Below, in pieces: positions 31,494 to 43,960 of a stretch of DNA of 64,000 bases. Source of the DNA: Hordeum vulgare subsp. vulgare (taxonomy: Eukaryota > Streptophyta > Magnoliopsida > Poales > Poaceae); the NCBI RefSeq assembly GCF_904849725.1, contig NC_058521.1, positions 559,570,176 to 559,634,175 of the forward strand. The letters run 5' to 3'. Position numbers and translations under genes: made by a program. Position 1 is the first letter of the stretch. Each line of letters starts with the position of its first letter. The notes beneath the pieces are model-generated. The model was not told the DNA's origin and searched no databases. It worked only from the letters and a program-made list of their open reading frames with translations.

Positions 31494-31980
31494 TCACCTC
31501 CATCAACAGCGGGAGGGAGGGATCGAAGAAATGTGGCCGAGGGCCGGCGGTGCGATGCCCCCCGCGTGTCGCCTAGGGTTGGCGACGTGGGGGTCGTGGG
31601 TGTGTTCTCTAGGCTTCTCTAAGACCTGTTATAAGGCAACTGACAAGGACATGTCTGCATAGTAGCTGGTATATCCTTTTAAAAAAATCAATACGGTGGA
31701 GTATTGTACCAGGTTTTCGTTTTATAGATAGGTGTTATAAAAAAAATTAATACTAAGAAGATATCAATAAGTATTAACCTTCAGGACTACAGATTCTTGT
31801 TAGCCGTGGAGACAATGTGGGTAACACAGGCAGGGTTAACTCTTACTGACATGCATCCAGATTTCACTGTGCATCTTTTGTGATGGGATAGCAGTTTGAT
31901 TATTGATCGAACCATTACCTCTGTTCAGTTTAGTATGAAACAAGCTTTCGCACTATTGCACAACATTTATTAGTAGTTTT

Positions 31981-33120
31981 AGTGTAACTCTAATCGATCC
32001 CTTCAAATTTAAAGGAGGATAGCGAGTATCCTTTAGAGAGGAGGACACATGCTCCTCTAAAAACGACCATCTCTAAATGGCTCGTAATATTTAGCAAAAA
32101 AAAATTGAGTGGCACATAAACACAACTTGGGTGCACATAAAATGAAATTGGTTCAAACTACTACAAAAAACTTACCAAAATGAAATTTGATGCGGATTCA
32201 AAATATTTTACATAAACTTAACAGAGATTTAGATAACTTAACCAAAATTTAGACTAAACTTACAAAAACTAAAAGCTATCCGACTCGTTTGCAATTATCT
32301 TCCAGTTTGCTCTGCTCACTTCTCCTATCATAGTGTCGGGGCCGGAGGAGTCATCGCCGTCGTTGTCGCTGGAGAGGTCGATGGTCTCTATCCTTCCCGC
32401 CGAGTACTCCTCGTACAACTGACGCTCTGCCTCGACCAGCTCCGGGTAGTGGCGGGGGAGTTCCGCCATGTAGGCCTTGCTAGCATGCTCCACTGTGAGG
32501 CACTTGTGGGCCTGTCGGTCTTCCCGCCTCTCAAATGGGGTGGCCACCCGGGGGTTGACCGACTCCAATGGCGGCAAGCCGTGGGGAAAATTACGTCACC
32601 TGTCGGCAACGTACATATGTAGTGACTTGATGTCGTATGTGTGTGTCTATGGTTGCGCCGGCTGGAACGAGCCAAGCCAATTAGTTTTGCTGATGTGGCG
32701 GTTGTATATCTCCTTGATGAGGAATGCACCGTCGTCGTGGGAGGTGGATGCGCCGTCGTCGTGGGCGGCGCGTGAGGAGGATGCATCGTTGTAGCATGAA
32801 TCCATCGGTCGAGCATTGCGAATGGGCGGCGGTTGGATCCGGTTATTTTCACCGGTGTACCGGCATTAGAATGACGTGAGTGATGTTGGGGCGTGTCGCC
32901 ATGGATTGGGCGGCGACACTGGTGGATTGCGTAGTGGGTGGGTAGTAGGTTTGACAAGTGGGGTGTGAAAAAAAAATTACTTGACGTCCGAGTATAGTAT
33001 ATTTAAGCATCGGTGGCTTCTCCGAGTATTTTTGTTTTTACTTCACTAACGGTTTTATGGCTTTGGCTAGTTTCAGTTTAGAGGAGGAAACAATTATACG
33101 GATCGGTTAGAGCTGTTCTA
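31981..33120. mobile_element. Small TIR element, possibly PIF/Harbinger-like
   Basis: Ends AGTGTAACTCTAATCGATCC (31981-32000) and, inverted, AGAACAGCTCTAACCGATCC (33100-33119) match at 15 of 20. The GAGGAGG words just inside both ends add support. The flanks are TTA-like on the left and TAA-like on the right, so the target duplication is not proven. A broken ORF is inside. The superfamily is a guess from TIR appearance. Confidence 0.42.
32269..32805 (-). pseudogene. Broken ORF of unknown function inside the TIR element
   Basis: One frame from ATG at 32805 to the stop at 32269 holds about 178 codons with two in-frame stops: a TAG after about 53 codons and a TGA shortly before a proline-rich restart. 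The N-terminal part is rich in D, S and A (SSSRAAHDDGAS). The C-terminal part has KCLTVEHASKAYMAELPRHY and an acidic end (ETIDLSSDNDGDDSS). No transposase catalytic motif is seen. It may be the second ORF or a captured gene piece of the element. Confidence 0.4.
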
Positions 33121-33241
33121 AGTGTAAAATAAAGTAGCAAACGTGTCCAAAGTAACTACACGAGTGGAGTAAAATGAAGCAAAAGCTCTAGAAAACTTCT
33201 AAAACTTCTTGGGCGTGTTTGGCAACCGTAGTAGCCAGGCC
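33121..33241. other. Short unclassified spacer
   Basis: No feature recognised between the TIR element and the LTR of H. Confidence 0.35.
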
Positions 33242-33977
33242 TGGTGAAAGAATCGATATGGTTGACTAGAAGGGGGGTGAATAGGCAACTACCTTTTTTT
33301 TAGTTTTTCTTAACAAGTTAGGGTTAGCAACATGAAGGTTCTCTAAAATAATAACTAGGTGAGCAACATATATGATGCTACCAACTATGACCACTAAAAC
33401 AAGTAAGAAATACTCTACAACAATAGCATACACAAAGTAAAGGTAAGAGATAATCACAAGTGGAACCGATGAAGACGAGGATGTGTTACCGAAGTTCCTT
33501 TCCTTTGACGAGAAGTACGTCTCCGTTGGAGCGGTGTGGAGACACAATGCTCCCTAATAAGCCACCAGGGCCACTGTATTCTCCTCACGCCCTCACACAA
33601 TGCAAGGTGTCGTGATTCCACTATAGGTGCCCTTGAAGGCGGTGACCGAACCTTTACAAACAAGGTTGGGGCTATCTCCACACAAAGCATGAAGGCTCCC
33701 AACAAGACGACGGAGCTTCACCACAATGGAATGTGCCTCCGAGGTGACCTCAACCATCTAGGGTGCTCAAACACCCAAGAGTAACAAGATCCGCAAGGGA
33801 TTAGTGGGGGAATCAATTTTCTCTTGATGGAAGTGTAGATCTTGGCCTTCTCAACCAATCCCTAGGAAATCAACAAGTTTGATTGGCTAGGGAGAGAGAT
33901 CGGGCACATATGAGCTTAGGGAGCAACAATGAAGTCTTGGCGGGTCAAAGGTAGGGTTCGTGAGGTAGGTGAGCCCT

Positions 33978-34200
33978 TTATATAGTGGGGGGACAAGTCC
34001 AACCGTACCCCCACTATCAGCACGCCCCTAGCGGTACTACCGCTTGGGGAAGCGATACTACCGCAAGCCCCAGCAGTACTACCGCCAGACCTGGGCGGTA
34101 CTACCGCTAGGCAGGCTCAAAGCCACGGTAGTAGAAATACTACTACCGAGCCTACCACCGCTGGAAAAGTATTCGCAAAAAGTCCGACGAAGTACACTTT
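33978..34200 (-). promoter_or_regulatory. H LTR promoter: palindrome array and TATA box
   Basis: Several copies of AGCGGTAGTACCGCT-like palindromes (the clearest at 34030-34044) lie upstream of CTATATAAAGGGCTC on the minus strand. Sireviruses are known for palindromic repeats in the LTR; the sequence here differs from the maize-type motif I recall. Confidence 0.5.
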
Positions 34201-34215
34201 CTTAGAGAGGGAGGT

Positions 34216-34220
34216 ACTAC
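34216..34220. repeat. A target-site duplication, left
   Basis: ACTAC, against ACTAT at 51218-51222 (4 of 5). Confidence 0.6.
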
Positions 34221-36032
34221 TGTTGAGGAACGTTGCATGGGAAACAAAATTTTAACTACGCACACGCAATACCTATCCATGGTGATGATCATCTACGAGA
34301 GGGGAGAGTGAATCTACATACCCTTGTAGATCGCTAAGAGCAAGCGTATATAACGCAGTTGATTTAGTGGAACATATTTGCGATCCAAATCGCAGCCCGT
34401 CCCGTGATCTCATCACGATCCGTCCCGTGATCCCATCACGATCCATCCCGATCTAGTACCGAACGGACGTCACCTCCGCGTTCAGCACACGTACAGCTCG
34501 ATGACGATCTCCGCCTTCTTGATCCAGCAAGAGGGGCGGAGAAGTGGATGAGATCTCCGGCAGTGTGACGGCGCGCCGGTGATGGTGGTGATCTATTCCT
34601 GCAGGGCTTCGCCTAAGCATCACAGAAATCCGATCTAGAGGAAGAACTACGATCTAGAGGAGAGGGCAGCACGTGGCAAAGTTGTGTCTCAAAACTCCCT
34701 AAACCTCTAGTATATAAAGGAGGAGGCAGGGGCAGGCCTTGCGCCACAAGGGAGGAGCCCTTGGGTTGGCCGAAGTGGAGGAGGGAGGAGTCCTCCTCCA
34801 ACTCCACTTGGATTAGGACTCCTTCCTTAATTTCCCACCTCTTTTGGATTTTCCACTTTTTCCTCATGGGCTTTACTTGGATGACTTTTTCAGACAATTA
34901 TGCCTTGTTGCACATCCAATAAACCCATGTGGAGCCCTTGGGGCGTGGTGGGCCCTCCCAGTTGGCCCCCGGAACCCATTTGTCACTGCCGGTACACTGC
35001 CGGCTATGCCCAAAACCTTCCGGAATCCAAACACCAACTTCCTATATATCAATCTTCGTTTCCGGACCATTCCGGCACTCCTCGTGATGTCTGGGATCTC
35101 ATCCGGGACTCCGAACAAAACTTCGGTCACCAAGACATATAACTCAACTATACCGAAACGTCACCGAACCTTAAGTGTGTAGACCCTGCGGGTTCGAGAA
35201 CTATGCAGACATGACCTGAAACAATCTCCGGTCAATAACCAACATCGGGACCTGGATGTCCATTTTGGCTCCTACATATTCTACGAAGATCTCTATCGGT
35301 TGAACCTCTATGTCAAGGATTCATATAACCCCGTATACTATTCCCTTTGTCCTTGGGTATGTTACTTGCCCGAGATTCGATCGTCGGAATCTCCATACGT
35401 AGTTCAATCTCATTACTGGCAAGTCTCTTTACTCGTTCCGTAATACAAGATTCCGTAACTAACTCCTTAGTTACATTGCTTGCAAGGCTTATTGTGATGT
35501 TGTATTACCGAGTGGGCCCCGAGATACCTCTCCGTCACACGGAGTGACAAATCCCAGTCTTGATCCATGCCAACCCAACAGACACCTTTGGAGATACCTA
35601 TGGAGGACCTTTATAGTCACCCAGTTACGTTACGATGTTTTATACACACAAGGTATTCCTCCGGTGTCCGGGAGTTGCATGATCTCATGGTCATAGGAAC
35701 ATATACATTGACATGCAGAAAACAGTAGCAATAAACTGACACGATCATATGCTACGTTCATAGTTTGGGTCTTGTCCATCACACCATTCTCCTAATGATG
35801 TGATCCCGTCATCAAGTGACAACACTTGTCTATGGCGAGGAAACCTTGACCATCTTTGGTCAACAAGCTAGTCAATTAGAGGCTCACTAGGGACAGTGTG
35901 TTGTCTATGTATCCACACATGTATTTGAGTTTCCAATCAATACAATTCTAGCATGGGTAATAAATGATTATTATGAACAAGGAAATATAATAATAACCAA
36001 TTTAGTATTGCCTCTAGGGCACATTTCCAATA
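34221..36032 (-). repeat. A 3' LTR, 1812 bp
   Basis: Plus strand reads TGTTGAGGAACGTTGCATGG to ..GGGCACATTTCCAATA. It is followed by the PPT-like CGAGTGGAAGAC (minus, 36033-36044). Confidence 0.85.
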
Positions 36033-38397
36033 GTCTTCCACTCGCACTAGAGTCAATAATCTAGTTCATATCACTATGTGATTGCAATGAATCTAACACG
36101 CATACAGTTTTGGGTTCGATCAGGTCTTGCTTGTGAGAGGTTTTAGTCAACGGATCTGAACCTTTCAGATCCGTGTGTGCTTTACAAATCTTTATGTCAT
36201 CCTATAGATGCTGCTACTACGTGTTATTTGTAAATATTCCAAATGACTGCTCTACTATACGAATCCGGTTTACTACTCAGAGTTATTCGGATTACTGTCA
36301 AACCTTGCATCGACGTAACCCTTCACGACGAACTCTTTAATCACCTCCATAATCGAGAAAAATTCCTTAGTCCACTAGTTACTAAAGATAACTTTGACCG
36401 ATGTTTATTGATTCAATCCTGGGTCACTTTTTGTACCCCTTGACAGACTCATGGCAAGGCACACATGAGGTGTGGTACACAGCCTGGCATACTTTAGAGC
36501 CTACGGCTAAGGCATAGGGGACGACCTTCGTCCTTTCTCTTTCTTCTGTCATGGTCAGGCTTTGAGTCATATCAAATTCACACCTTACAACACAACCAAG
36601 AACTCCTTCTTTGCTGATCTATTTTGAACTCCTTCAAAAACTTGTCAGGGCATGCATTTCGTTGAAAGTTCTTAATAAGCTTCTTGATTATCGCCATAGA
36701 TCTTGACGCACAATGTTCAAGTAGCTTAATCAAGGTTTTCCTTTGAAAAACACCTTTCAAACAACCCTTTATGCTTTCCAGAAATTCTACATTATTTTCG
36801 ATCATCAATATGTCTACCACATATACTCATCAGAAATCCTATAGTGCTCCCACTAACTTCTTTGGAAATACAAGTATCTCATAAACCTTGTATAAACCCA
36901 AAAGCTTTGATCATCTTATCAGAGTGTATACTCCAACTCCGAGATGCTTGCACCAGTCCATAGAAGGATCGCTGGAGCTTGCATACTTGTTAGCATCCTT
37001 AGGATAGACAAAAACCTTCTGGTTGTATCACATACAATCTTTCCTCAAGGAAGCTATCGAGGAAACAATGTTTTGACATCCATCTCCAAGATGCAGCAAC
37101 TGCTAACATAATTCCAACAGACTTTTAGCATCGCTACGAGTGAGAGAGTCTCATCACAGTCAACTCCTTGAACTTGTTGGAAACCTCTTTGCAACAAGTC
37201 GAGCTTTCTAAATAGTGAGTTTCACCATCATCGTTTGTCTTCCTTTAAAAGATCCATCTGTACTTAATAGTCTTACGACCACCAAGTAGTTCTTTCAAAT
37301 CTATACTTTGTTTTCATACATGGATCCTCTCTCGGATTTCATGGCCTCCAGCCATTTGCTGGAATTCAGGCCCACCATCGCTTCTCCATAGCTCGTAGGT
37401 TCATTGTTGTTCAACAACATGACCTCCAAGACAGGGTTACTGTACCACTCTGTAGCAGTAAGCAGCCTTTTCGACCTACGAGTTTGTAGTAACTTGATCC
37501 AAATCTTAACGATCACTATCATGAGTTTCCACTTCAATTGGCGTAGGTGCCACAGGAACAACTTCCTGCGCCCTGCTACACACTGGTTGAAGTGACGGTT
37601 CAATAAACTCATCAAGTTCCACCACCCTCCCACTTAATTCTTTTGAGAGAAACCTTTCCTCGAGAAAGGACCCGTTTCTAGAAACGAACACTTTGCTTCC
37701 GGATCTAAGATAGGAGGTATACCCAACTGTTTTGGGTGTCCTATGAAGATGCATTTATCCGCTTCGGGTTCGAGCTTAACACGATGTAACCTTTCCACAT
37801 AAGCATCACAACCCCAAACTTTTAAGAAACGACAGCTTAGGTTTCTCCAAACCATAGTTCATACGATGTCATCTCAAGGGAAATACGTGGTGCCCTATTT
37901 AAAGTGAATGCGGTTGTCTCTAATGTATAACCCATAAACGATAGTGGTAATTCGATAAGAGACATCATAGTATGCACCATATCAAATAGGGCGCGGCTAT
38001 GACGTTCGGACACACCATCACACTATGGTATTCTAGGTGGCATGAGATGCGAAAGAATTTCCACATTGTCTTAACTGTGTACCAAAACTCGCAACTCAGA
38101 TATTCATCTTTATGATCATATCGTAGACAGTTTATCCTCTTGTCACGACGATCTTCACTCTCAAATAGCTTTTAACTTTTCAATATTTCAGACTTGTGAT
38201 TCATCAAGTAAACACTCTTGTATCTACTCAAATCGTCAGTGAAGTAAGAACATAACGATATACATCGCGTGCCTCAACACTCATTGGACTGCACACATCA
38301 AAAATGTATTACTTCCAACAAGTTACTTTCTTGTTCCATGTGGTATGATTTGCATGTCTCAAGTGATTCAAAATCAAGTGAGTCCAAACGATCCATC
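36033..38397 (-). pseudogene. A pol remnants: integrase C-terminus, RT, RNase H
   Basis: Minus-strand traces in order: integrase C-terminal KVWGCDAYVERLHRVKLEPEA (first 20 residues shown in part; about 37634-37855), the linker with SKWLEAMKSERGSMYENK (about 37301-37360), RT traces near 36578-37140 and RNase H traces towards 36100. Frames are broken by many stops and indels. It is homologous to D 54100-56500 and, inverted, to B 43000-45130. Confidence 0.75.
38393..38397. repeat. B target-site duplication, left
   Basis: CCATC, identical to 46997-47001. Confidence 0.92.
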
Positions 38398-40210
38398 TGT
38401 TGGAAACATGCCCTAGAGGCAATAATAAATTAGTTATTATTATATTTCTTAGTTCATGATAATCGTTTATTATCCATGCTATAATTGTATTGATTGGAAA
38501 CACAATACTTGTGTGGATACATAGACAAAACACTGTCCCTAGTAAGCCTCTAGTTGACTAGCTCGTTGATCAAAGATGGTCAAGGTTTCCAAACCATAGG
38601 CAAGTGTTGTCACTTGATAACGGGATCACATCATTAGCAGAATCATGTGATGGACTAGACCCAAACTAATAGACGTAGCATATTGATCGTGTCATTTTGT
38701 TGCTACTGTTTTCTGCGTGTCAAGTATTTGTTCCTATGACCATGAGATCATATAACTCACTGACACCGGAGGAATGCTTGTGTGTATCAAACGTCGCAAC
38801 GTAACTGGGTGACTATAAAGATGCTCTACACGTATCTCCGAAGGTGTTTGTTGAGTTAGTATGGATCGAGACTGGGATTTGTCACTCCGTGTGACGGAGA
38901 GGTATCTCGGGGCCCACTCGGTAATACAACATCACACACAAGCCTTGCAAGCAATGTGACTTAGAGTAAGTTGCGGGATCTTGTATTACAGAATGAGTAA
39001 AGAGACTTGCCAGTAAACGAGATTGAAATAGGTATGCGGATACTGACGATCGAATCTCGGGAAAGTAACATACTGAAGGACAAAGGGAATGACATACGGG
39101 ATTATATGAATCCTTGGCACTGAGGTTCAAACGATAAGATCTTCGTAGAATATGTAGGATCCAATATGGGCATCCAGGTCCCGCTATTGGATATTGACCG
39201 AGGAGTCACTCGGGTCATGTCTACATAGTTCTCGAACCCGCAGGGTCTGCACACTTAAGGTTCGACGTTGCTTTATGCGTATTTGAGTTATATGGTTGGT
39301 TACTGAATGTTGTTCGGAGTCCCGGATGAGATCTAGGACGTCACGAGGAGCTCCGGAATGGTCCGGAGGTAAAGATTGATATATAGGAAGTCCTGTTTTG
39401 GTCACCGGAAAAGTTTCGGGCTCATCGGTAGTGTACCGAGAGTGCCGGGAGGGGTGCCGGGGACCATCGGGAGGGGTGTCACGCCCCAAGGGGTCTCATG
39501 GGCTATGGTAAGAGATAAACCAGCCCCTAGTGGGCTGGAATAAGTTCCCCCTAAGGCCCATAAGGTTTGAGAAGGAAAAAAACACAAGGTGGAAAGAGCT
39601 TCCAAGTGGGAAGGTGGAATCCTACTCCAAGTAGGATTGGAGGAGGACTCCTCCACCTCCAATTTCGGCCAAACCTTGACGTTTGAGGCTGCCTCTTCCC
39701 TCCCCCTCCCTCCTATATATACTGAGGTATTAGGGCTGATTTGAGACAACTTTTGCCATGGCAGCCCGACCACATACCTCCACGGTTTTTCCTCTAGATC
39801 GCGTTTCTGCGGAGCTCGGGCGGAGCCCTACTGAGATTAGATCACCACCAACCTCCGAAGCGCCGTCACGCTGCCGGAGAACTCATCTACCTATCCATCT
39901 ACCTTGCTGGATCAAGAAGGCCGAGATCATCGTCGAGCTGTACATGTGCTGAACGCGGAGGTGTCGTCCGTTCAGCACTAGATCGGAGCGGATAGTGGGA
40001 CGGATCGCGGGACGGTTCATGGGACGGTTCGCAGGGCGGATCGAGGGACGTGAGGACGTTCCACTACATCAACCGCGTTTCTTAAACGCTTCTGCTGTGC
40101 GATCTACAAGGGTATGTAGATCGGAAATCCCCTCTCGTAGATGGACATCACCATGATAGGTCTTCGTGCGCGTAGGAAAATTTTTGTTTCCCATGCGACG
40201 TTCCCCAACA
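38398..40210 (+). repeat. B 5' LTR, 1813 bp
   Basis: Starts TGTTGGAAACATGCCCTAG and ends GACGTTCCCCAACA. Confidence 0.93.
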
Positions 40211-40211
40211 G

Positions 40212-40224
40212 TGGCATCATGAGC
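40212..40224 (+). other. B primer-binding site
   Basis: TGGCATCATGAGC two bases after the LTR end, related to the initiator tRNA-Met primer site TGGTATCAGAGC recalled for BARE-type elements. Confidence 0.7.
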
Positions 40225-41468
40225 TAGGTTCATGCGTAGATGTAATCTCGAGTAGAACACAAAAGTTTTTGTGGGCGGTGATGTGCGTTTTGCTGCCCTC
40301 CTTAGTCTTTTCTTGATTCCGCGGTATTGTTGGGTCGAAGCGGCTCGGACCGACATTACTCGTACGCTTACGAGAGACTGGTTTCATCGCTACGAGTAAC
40401 TCCGTTGTTCAAAGATGACCGGCGAGTGTCGGTTTCTCCAACTTTAGTTGAATCGGATTTGACCGAGGAGGTCCTTGGATGAGGTTAAATAGCAATTCAT
40501 ATATCTCCGTTGTGGTGTTTGCGTAAGTAAGATGCGATCCTACTAGATACCCATGGTCACCACGTAAAACATGCAACAACAATTAGAGGACGTCTAACTT
40601 GTTTTTGCAGGGTATGCTTGTGATGTGATATGGCCAACGATGTGATGTGATATATTGGATGTATGAGATGATCATGTTGTAATAGTTAATATCGACTTGC
40701 ACGTCGATGGTACGGCAACCGGCAGGAGCCATAGGGTTGTCTTTAAACTAACGTTTATGCTTGCAAATGTGTTTATTATATTTCTAGGACGTAGCTTTAG
40801 TAGTAATAGCATGAGTAGCATGACAACCCCCATGGCGACACGTTGATGGATATCATGATGATGGAGATCATGGTGTGATGCCGGTGACAAGAAGATCGTG
40901 CCGGTGCTTTGGTGATGGAGATCAAGAAGCACATGATGATGGCCATATCATGTCACTTATGAATTGCATGTGATGTTAATCCTTTATGCACCTTATCTTG
41001 CTTAGAACGACGGTAAAATTATGAGGTGATCTCTCACTAAAATTTCAAGACGAAATTGGGTTCGCCCCGACTGTGCACCGTTGCGACAGTTCTTCGTTTC
41101 GAGACACCACGTGATGATCGGGTGTGATAGACTCAACGTTCACATACAACGGGTGCAAAACAGTTGCACACGCGGAACACTCGGGTTAAGCTTAACGAGC
41201 CTAGCATGTGCAGACATGGCCTCGGAACACATGAGACCGAAAGGTCGGGCATGAATCGTATAGTTGATATGATTAGCATAGAGATGCTTACAACTGAAAC
41301 TATTCTCGACTCACGTGATGATCGGACTTGAGATAGTGGATTTGGATCATGTACCACTCAAATGAATAGAGAGATGTACTTTTTTGAGTGGGAGTTCTTA
41401 AGTAATATGATTAATTGAACTAATTGTCATGAACATAGTCTAATGGTCTTTGTGAATTACGATGTAGC
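40225..41468 (+). other. B untranslated leader
   Basis: Non-coding leader between primer site and gag. It is similar to D 58069-59308 and A 48416-49635, including TACGTAGTAAGATGCGATCC-like and GTTAGACGTCC-like words. No ORF of note. Confidence 0.6.
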
Positions 41469-42300
41469 TTGCGCTATAGCTCTACTATTTTTATATGTTC
41501 CTAGAGAAAATTTAGTTGAAAGTTGATAGTAGCAAACTTTGCAGAGGATTGTCCTCGTTGCTGCGCATAAGGCTTATGTCCTTAATGCACCACTCGGTGT
41601 GCTGCACCTCGAGCGTCGTCTGTGGATGCTGTGAACATCCGACATACACGTTTCTGATGACTACACGATAGTTCAGTACAAAATACTTAGTGGCTTAGAA
41701 GCAAGGCGCCGAAGACGTTTTGAAACGTCACGGAACATAAGAGATGTTCTAAAGAGATGAAATTGTGATTTCATGCTTGTGCCCTTGTTAAGAGGTATGA
41801 GACCTCTGACAAGATTCTTTGTCCACAAAGTAAGGGAGAAAAGCTCAATCGTTGAGCATGTGCTCAGATTATCTGAGTACGACAATCGCTTGAATCAAGT
41901 GGGAGTTAATCTTCCAGATGAGATAGTGATGGTTCTCCAAAGTCACTGCCACCAAGCTGTGAGAGCTTCGTGATGAACTATAACATATCAAGGATAGATA
42001 CAATGATCCTTGAGAAATTCGCGATGTTTGACACTACGAAAGTAGAAATCAAGAAGGAGCATCAATAGTTGATGGTTAGTAAAACCACTAAGTTTCAAGA
42101 AAGGCAAGGGCTAGAAGGGATACTTCGTGAAACGGCAAAACAATTGCTGCACTAATGAAGAGACCCAAGATTAAACCCAAACCCGAGACTAAGTGCTTCT
42201 GTAATGAGGGGAACAGTCACTGAGGCGGAGCAACTCTAGATACTTGGTAGATAAGAAGGCTGGCAAAAGTCGAAAGAAGTATATTTGATATACATGATGT
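41469..42300 (+). pseudogene. B gag remnant
   Basis: Corresponds to D gag. The region of the start codon is altered (TATAGCTCTACTATTTTTATATG precedes TTCCTAGAGAAAA, no ATG in place), and the same alteration is present in A near 48380-48410. The stretch 41773-41973 keeps VLRLSEYDNRLNQVGVNLPD. A zinc-knuckle trace near 42190-42230 has lost the CCHC pattern. Confidence 0.7.
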
Positions 42301-42329
42301 TGATGTGTACTTTACTAGTACTCCTAGTA

Positions 42330-43960
42330 GCACGAGGGTATTGGATGCCGGTTCGGTTGCTAAGTGATTAGTAACACGAAATGAAAGCTACGGCATAAAC
42401 GGAGACTAGCTAAAGGCGAGGTGACGATACGTGTTGGAAGTGTTTCCAAGGTTGATATGATCAAACGTCGCACGCTCCCTCTACCATCGGGATTGGTGTT
42501 AAACCTAAATAATTGTTATTTGGTGCTTGCGTTAAGCATGAACATGATTGGATCGTGTTTATTGCAATACGATTATTCATTTAAAGAGAATAATGGTTAC
42601 TCTATTTGCTTGAATAATCACCTTCAATGGTTTATTGAATCTCGATTGTAGTGTTACACATGTTCATGATATTGGTGCCAAAAGATACGAGGTAATGATG
42701 ATAGTACCACTTACTTGTGGCACTACTGCTTGAGTCATGTTGGTATAAATTGCATGAAGAGGCTCCATGCTGATGGATCTTTATACTCACTTGATTTTGA
42801 ATCACTAGTGACATGCAAATCACACCACATGAGCAAGGCCTTGTTTTCATTGAGATGAAACAAGATAGTAACTTGTTGGAAGTGATACATTTTGATGTAT
42901 GTAGTCCAATGGGTGCTGAGGCACGCAATGGATGTCATTATGTTCTTACTTCAATGACGATTTGAGTAGATACAAGAGTATTTACTTACTGAATCACAAG
43001 TCTGAAATATTTAAAAGTTCAATTCTGTTTCAGAGTGAAGTTCGTCATAACAAGAGGATAAACTGTCTACGATATGATCATAGAAATGAATATCTGAGTT
43101 ACGAGTTTTGGTACGCAGTTAAGACAATGTGGAAATTGTTTCGCAGTTCATGCCACCTGGAACATCATAGTGTGATGATGTGTCTGAACGTCATAGCCAC
43201 GCACTATCTGGTATGGTGCATGCTATGATGTCTCTTATCGAATTACCACTATCGTTTATGGGTTATGCATTAGAGACAACCGCATTCACTTTAAATAGGG
43301 CACCACGTATTTCCGTTGAGATGACACAGTATAGACTGAGGTTTAGAGAAATCTAAACTGTCGTTTCTTGAAAGTTTGGGGCTTCGACACTTATGTGAAA
43401 AAGTTTCAGTCTGATAAGCTCGAACCCAAAGCGGATAAATGCATCTTCATAGGATATCCAAAACAGTTGGGTACATCTCCTATCTCAGATCTGAAAGCAA
43501 AGTGTTTGTTTCTAGAAATGGATCCTTTCTCGAGGAAAGGTTTCTCTCAATAGAATTGAGTGGGAGGGTGGTAGAACTTGATAAGGTTATTGAACCATCA
43601 CTTCAACCAGTGTGTAGCAGGGCGCAGGGAGTTGTTCCTGTGGCGCCTACACCAATTGAAGTGAAAGCTGATGATGGTGATCATCGAGCATCGGATCAAG
43701 TTACTACAAGCCTTGTAGGTTCACAAGATCGCGTACTACTGCAGAGTGGTACGGTAAACCTGTCTTGGAGGTCATGTTGTTGAGCAACAGTGAACCTACG
43801 AGTTATGGAGAAAGCAACGGTGGGCCTGGATTCCGACAAATGGCTGGAAGCCATGAAATCCGAGAGAGGATCCATGTATGAAAACAAAGTGTAGACTTTG
43901 GAAGAACTACTTGATGGTCATAGGACTATTGAGTAAAGATGGATCTTTAAAAGGAAGACA
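42330..43960 (+). pseudogene. B protease-integrase remnant
   Basis: Includes 42421-42651 (LPSGLVLNLNNCYLV), which ends at a stop shared with A, integrase zinc-region and core traces at 42700-43250, and the C-terminal part 43368-43553 (KADKCIFIGYPKQLG). Many stops and indels. Confidence 0.72.

Larger units (their letters stand above)
30465..31615 (-). mobile_element. LINE-like non-LTR retroposon derivative, 1.15 kb
   Basis: On the minus strand the sequence starts GC-rich, with an AACCCTAGG leader as in many grass LINEs, and ends AATAAATAATTAATAAAATG..TGTATGCATTGATG followed by an A-rich tail at the left end (30465-30477). Flanks TCTGTAAGAAC (30454-30464) and TCTCTAAGACC (31616-31626) agree at 9 of 11, consistent with an aged target duplication. 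No endonuclease or RT is recognisable, so it is an internally deleted or SINE-like derivative. It splits the ~370-bp tandem duplication. Confidence 0.5.
29979..31880. repeat. Old tandem duplication of about 370 bp, second copy split by a retroposon
   Basis: 29979-30100 resembles 30350-30464 (AATGAA..AGCT, GAAACAGCAGC, then CCTGCAC) and 30105-30300 resembles 31637-31876 (CAACCTTCAAG/GACTACAGATT, GTGGAGAC.ATGTGGG). Once the insertion at 30465-31615 is removed, both pairs have an offset of about 370 bases, so they form one diverged tandem duplication. No coding content is seen. Confidence 0.55.
33242..34220 (-). repeat. H 3' LTR, distal part
   Basis: Sequence of the LTR downstream of the A insertion. 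It holds a TATA box TATATAAA (minus, 33978-33985) 45 bases from an array of GCGGTACTACCGC palindromes (34030-34200). It ends with ACTAC, the target site of A. Confidence 0.6.
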
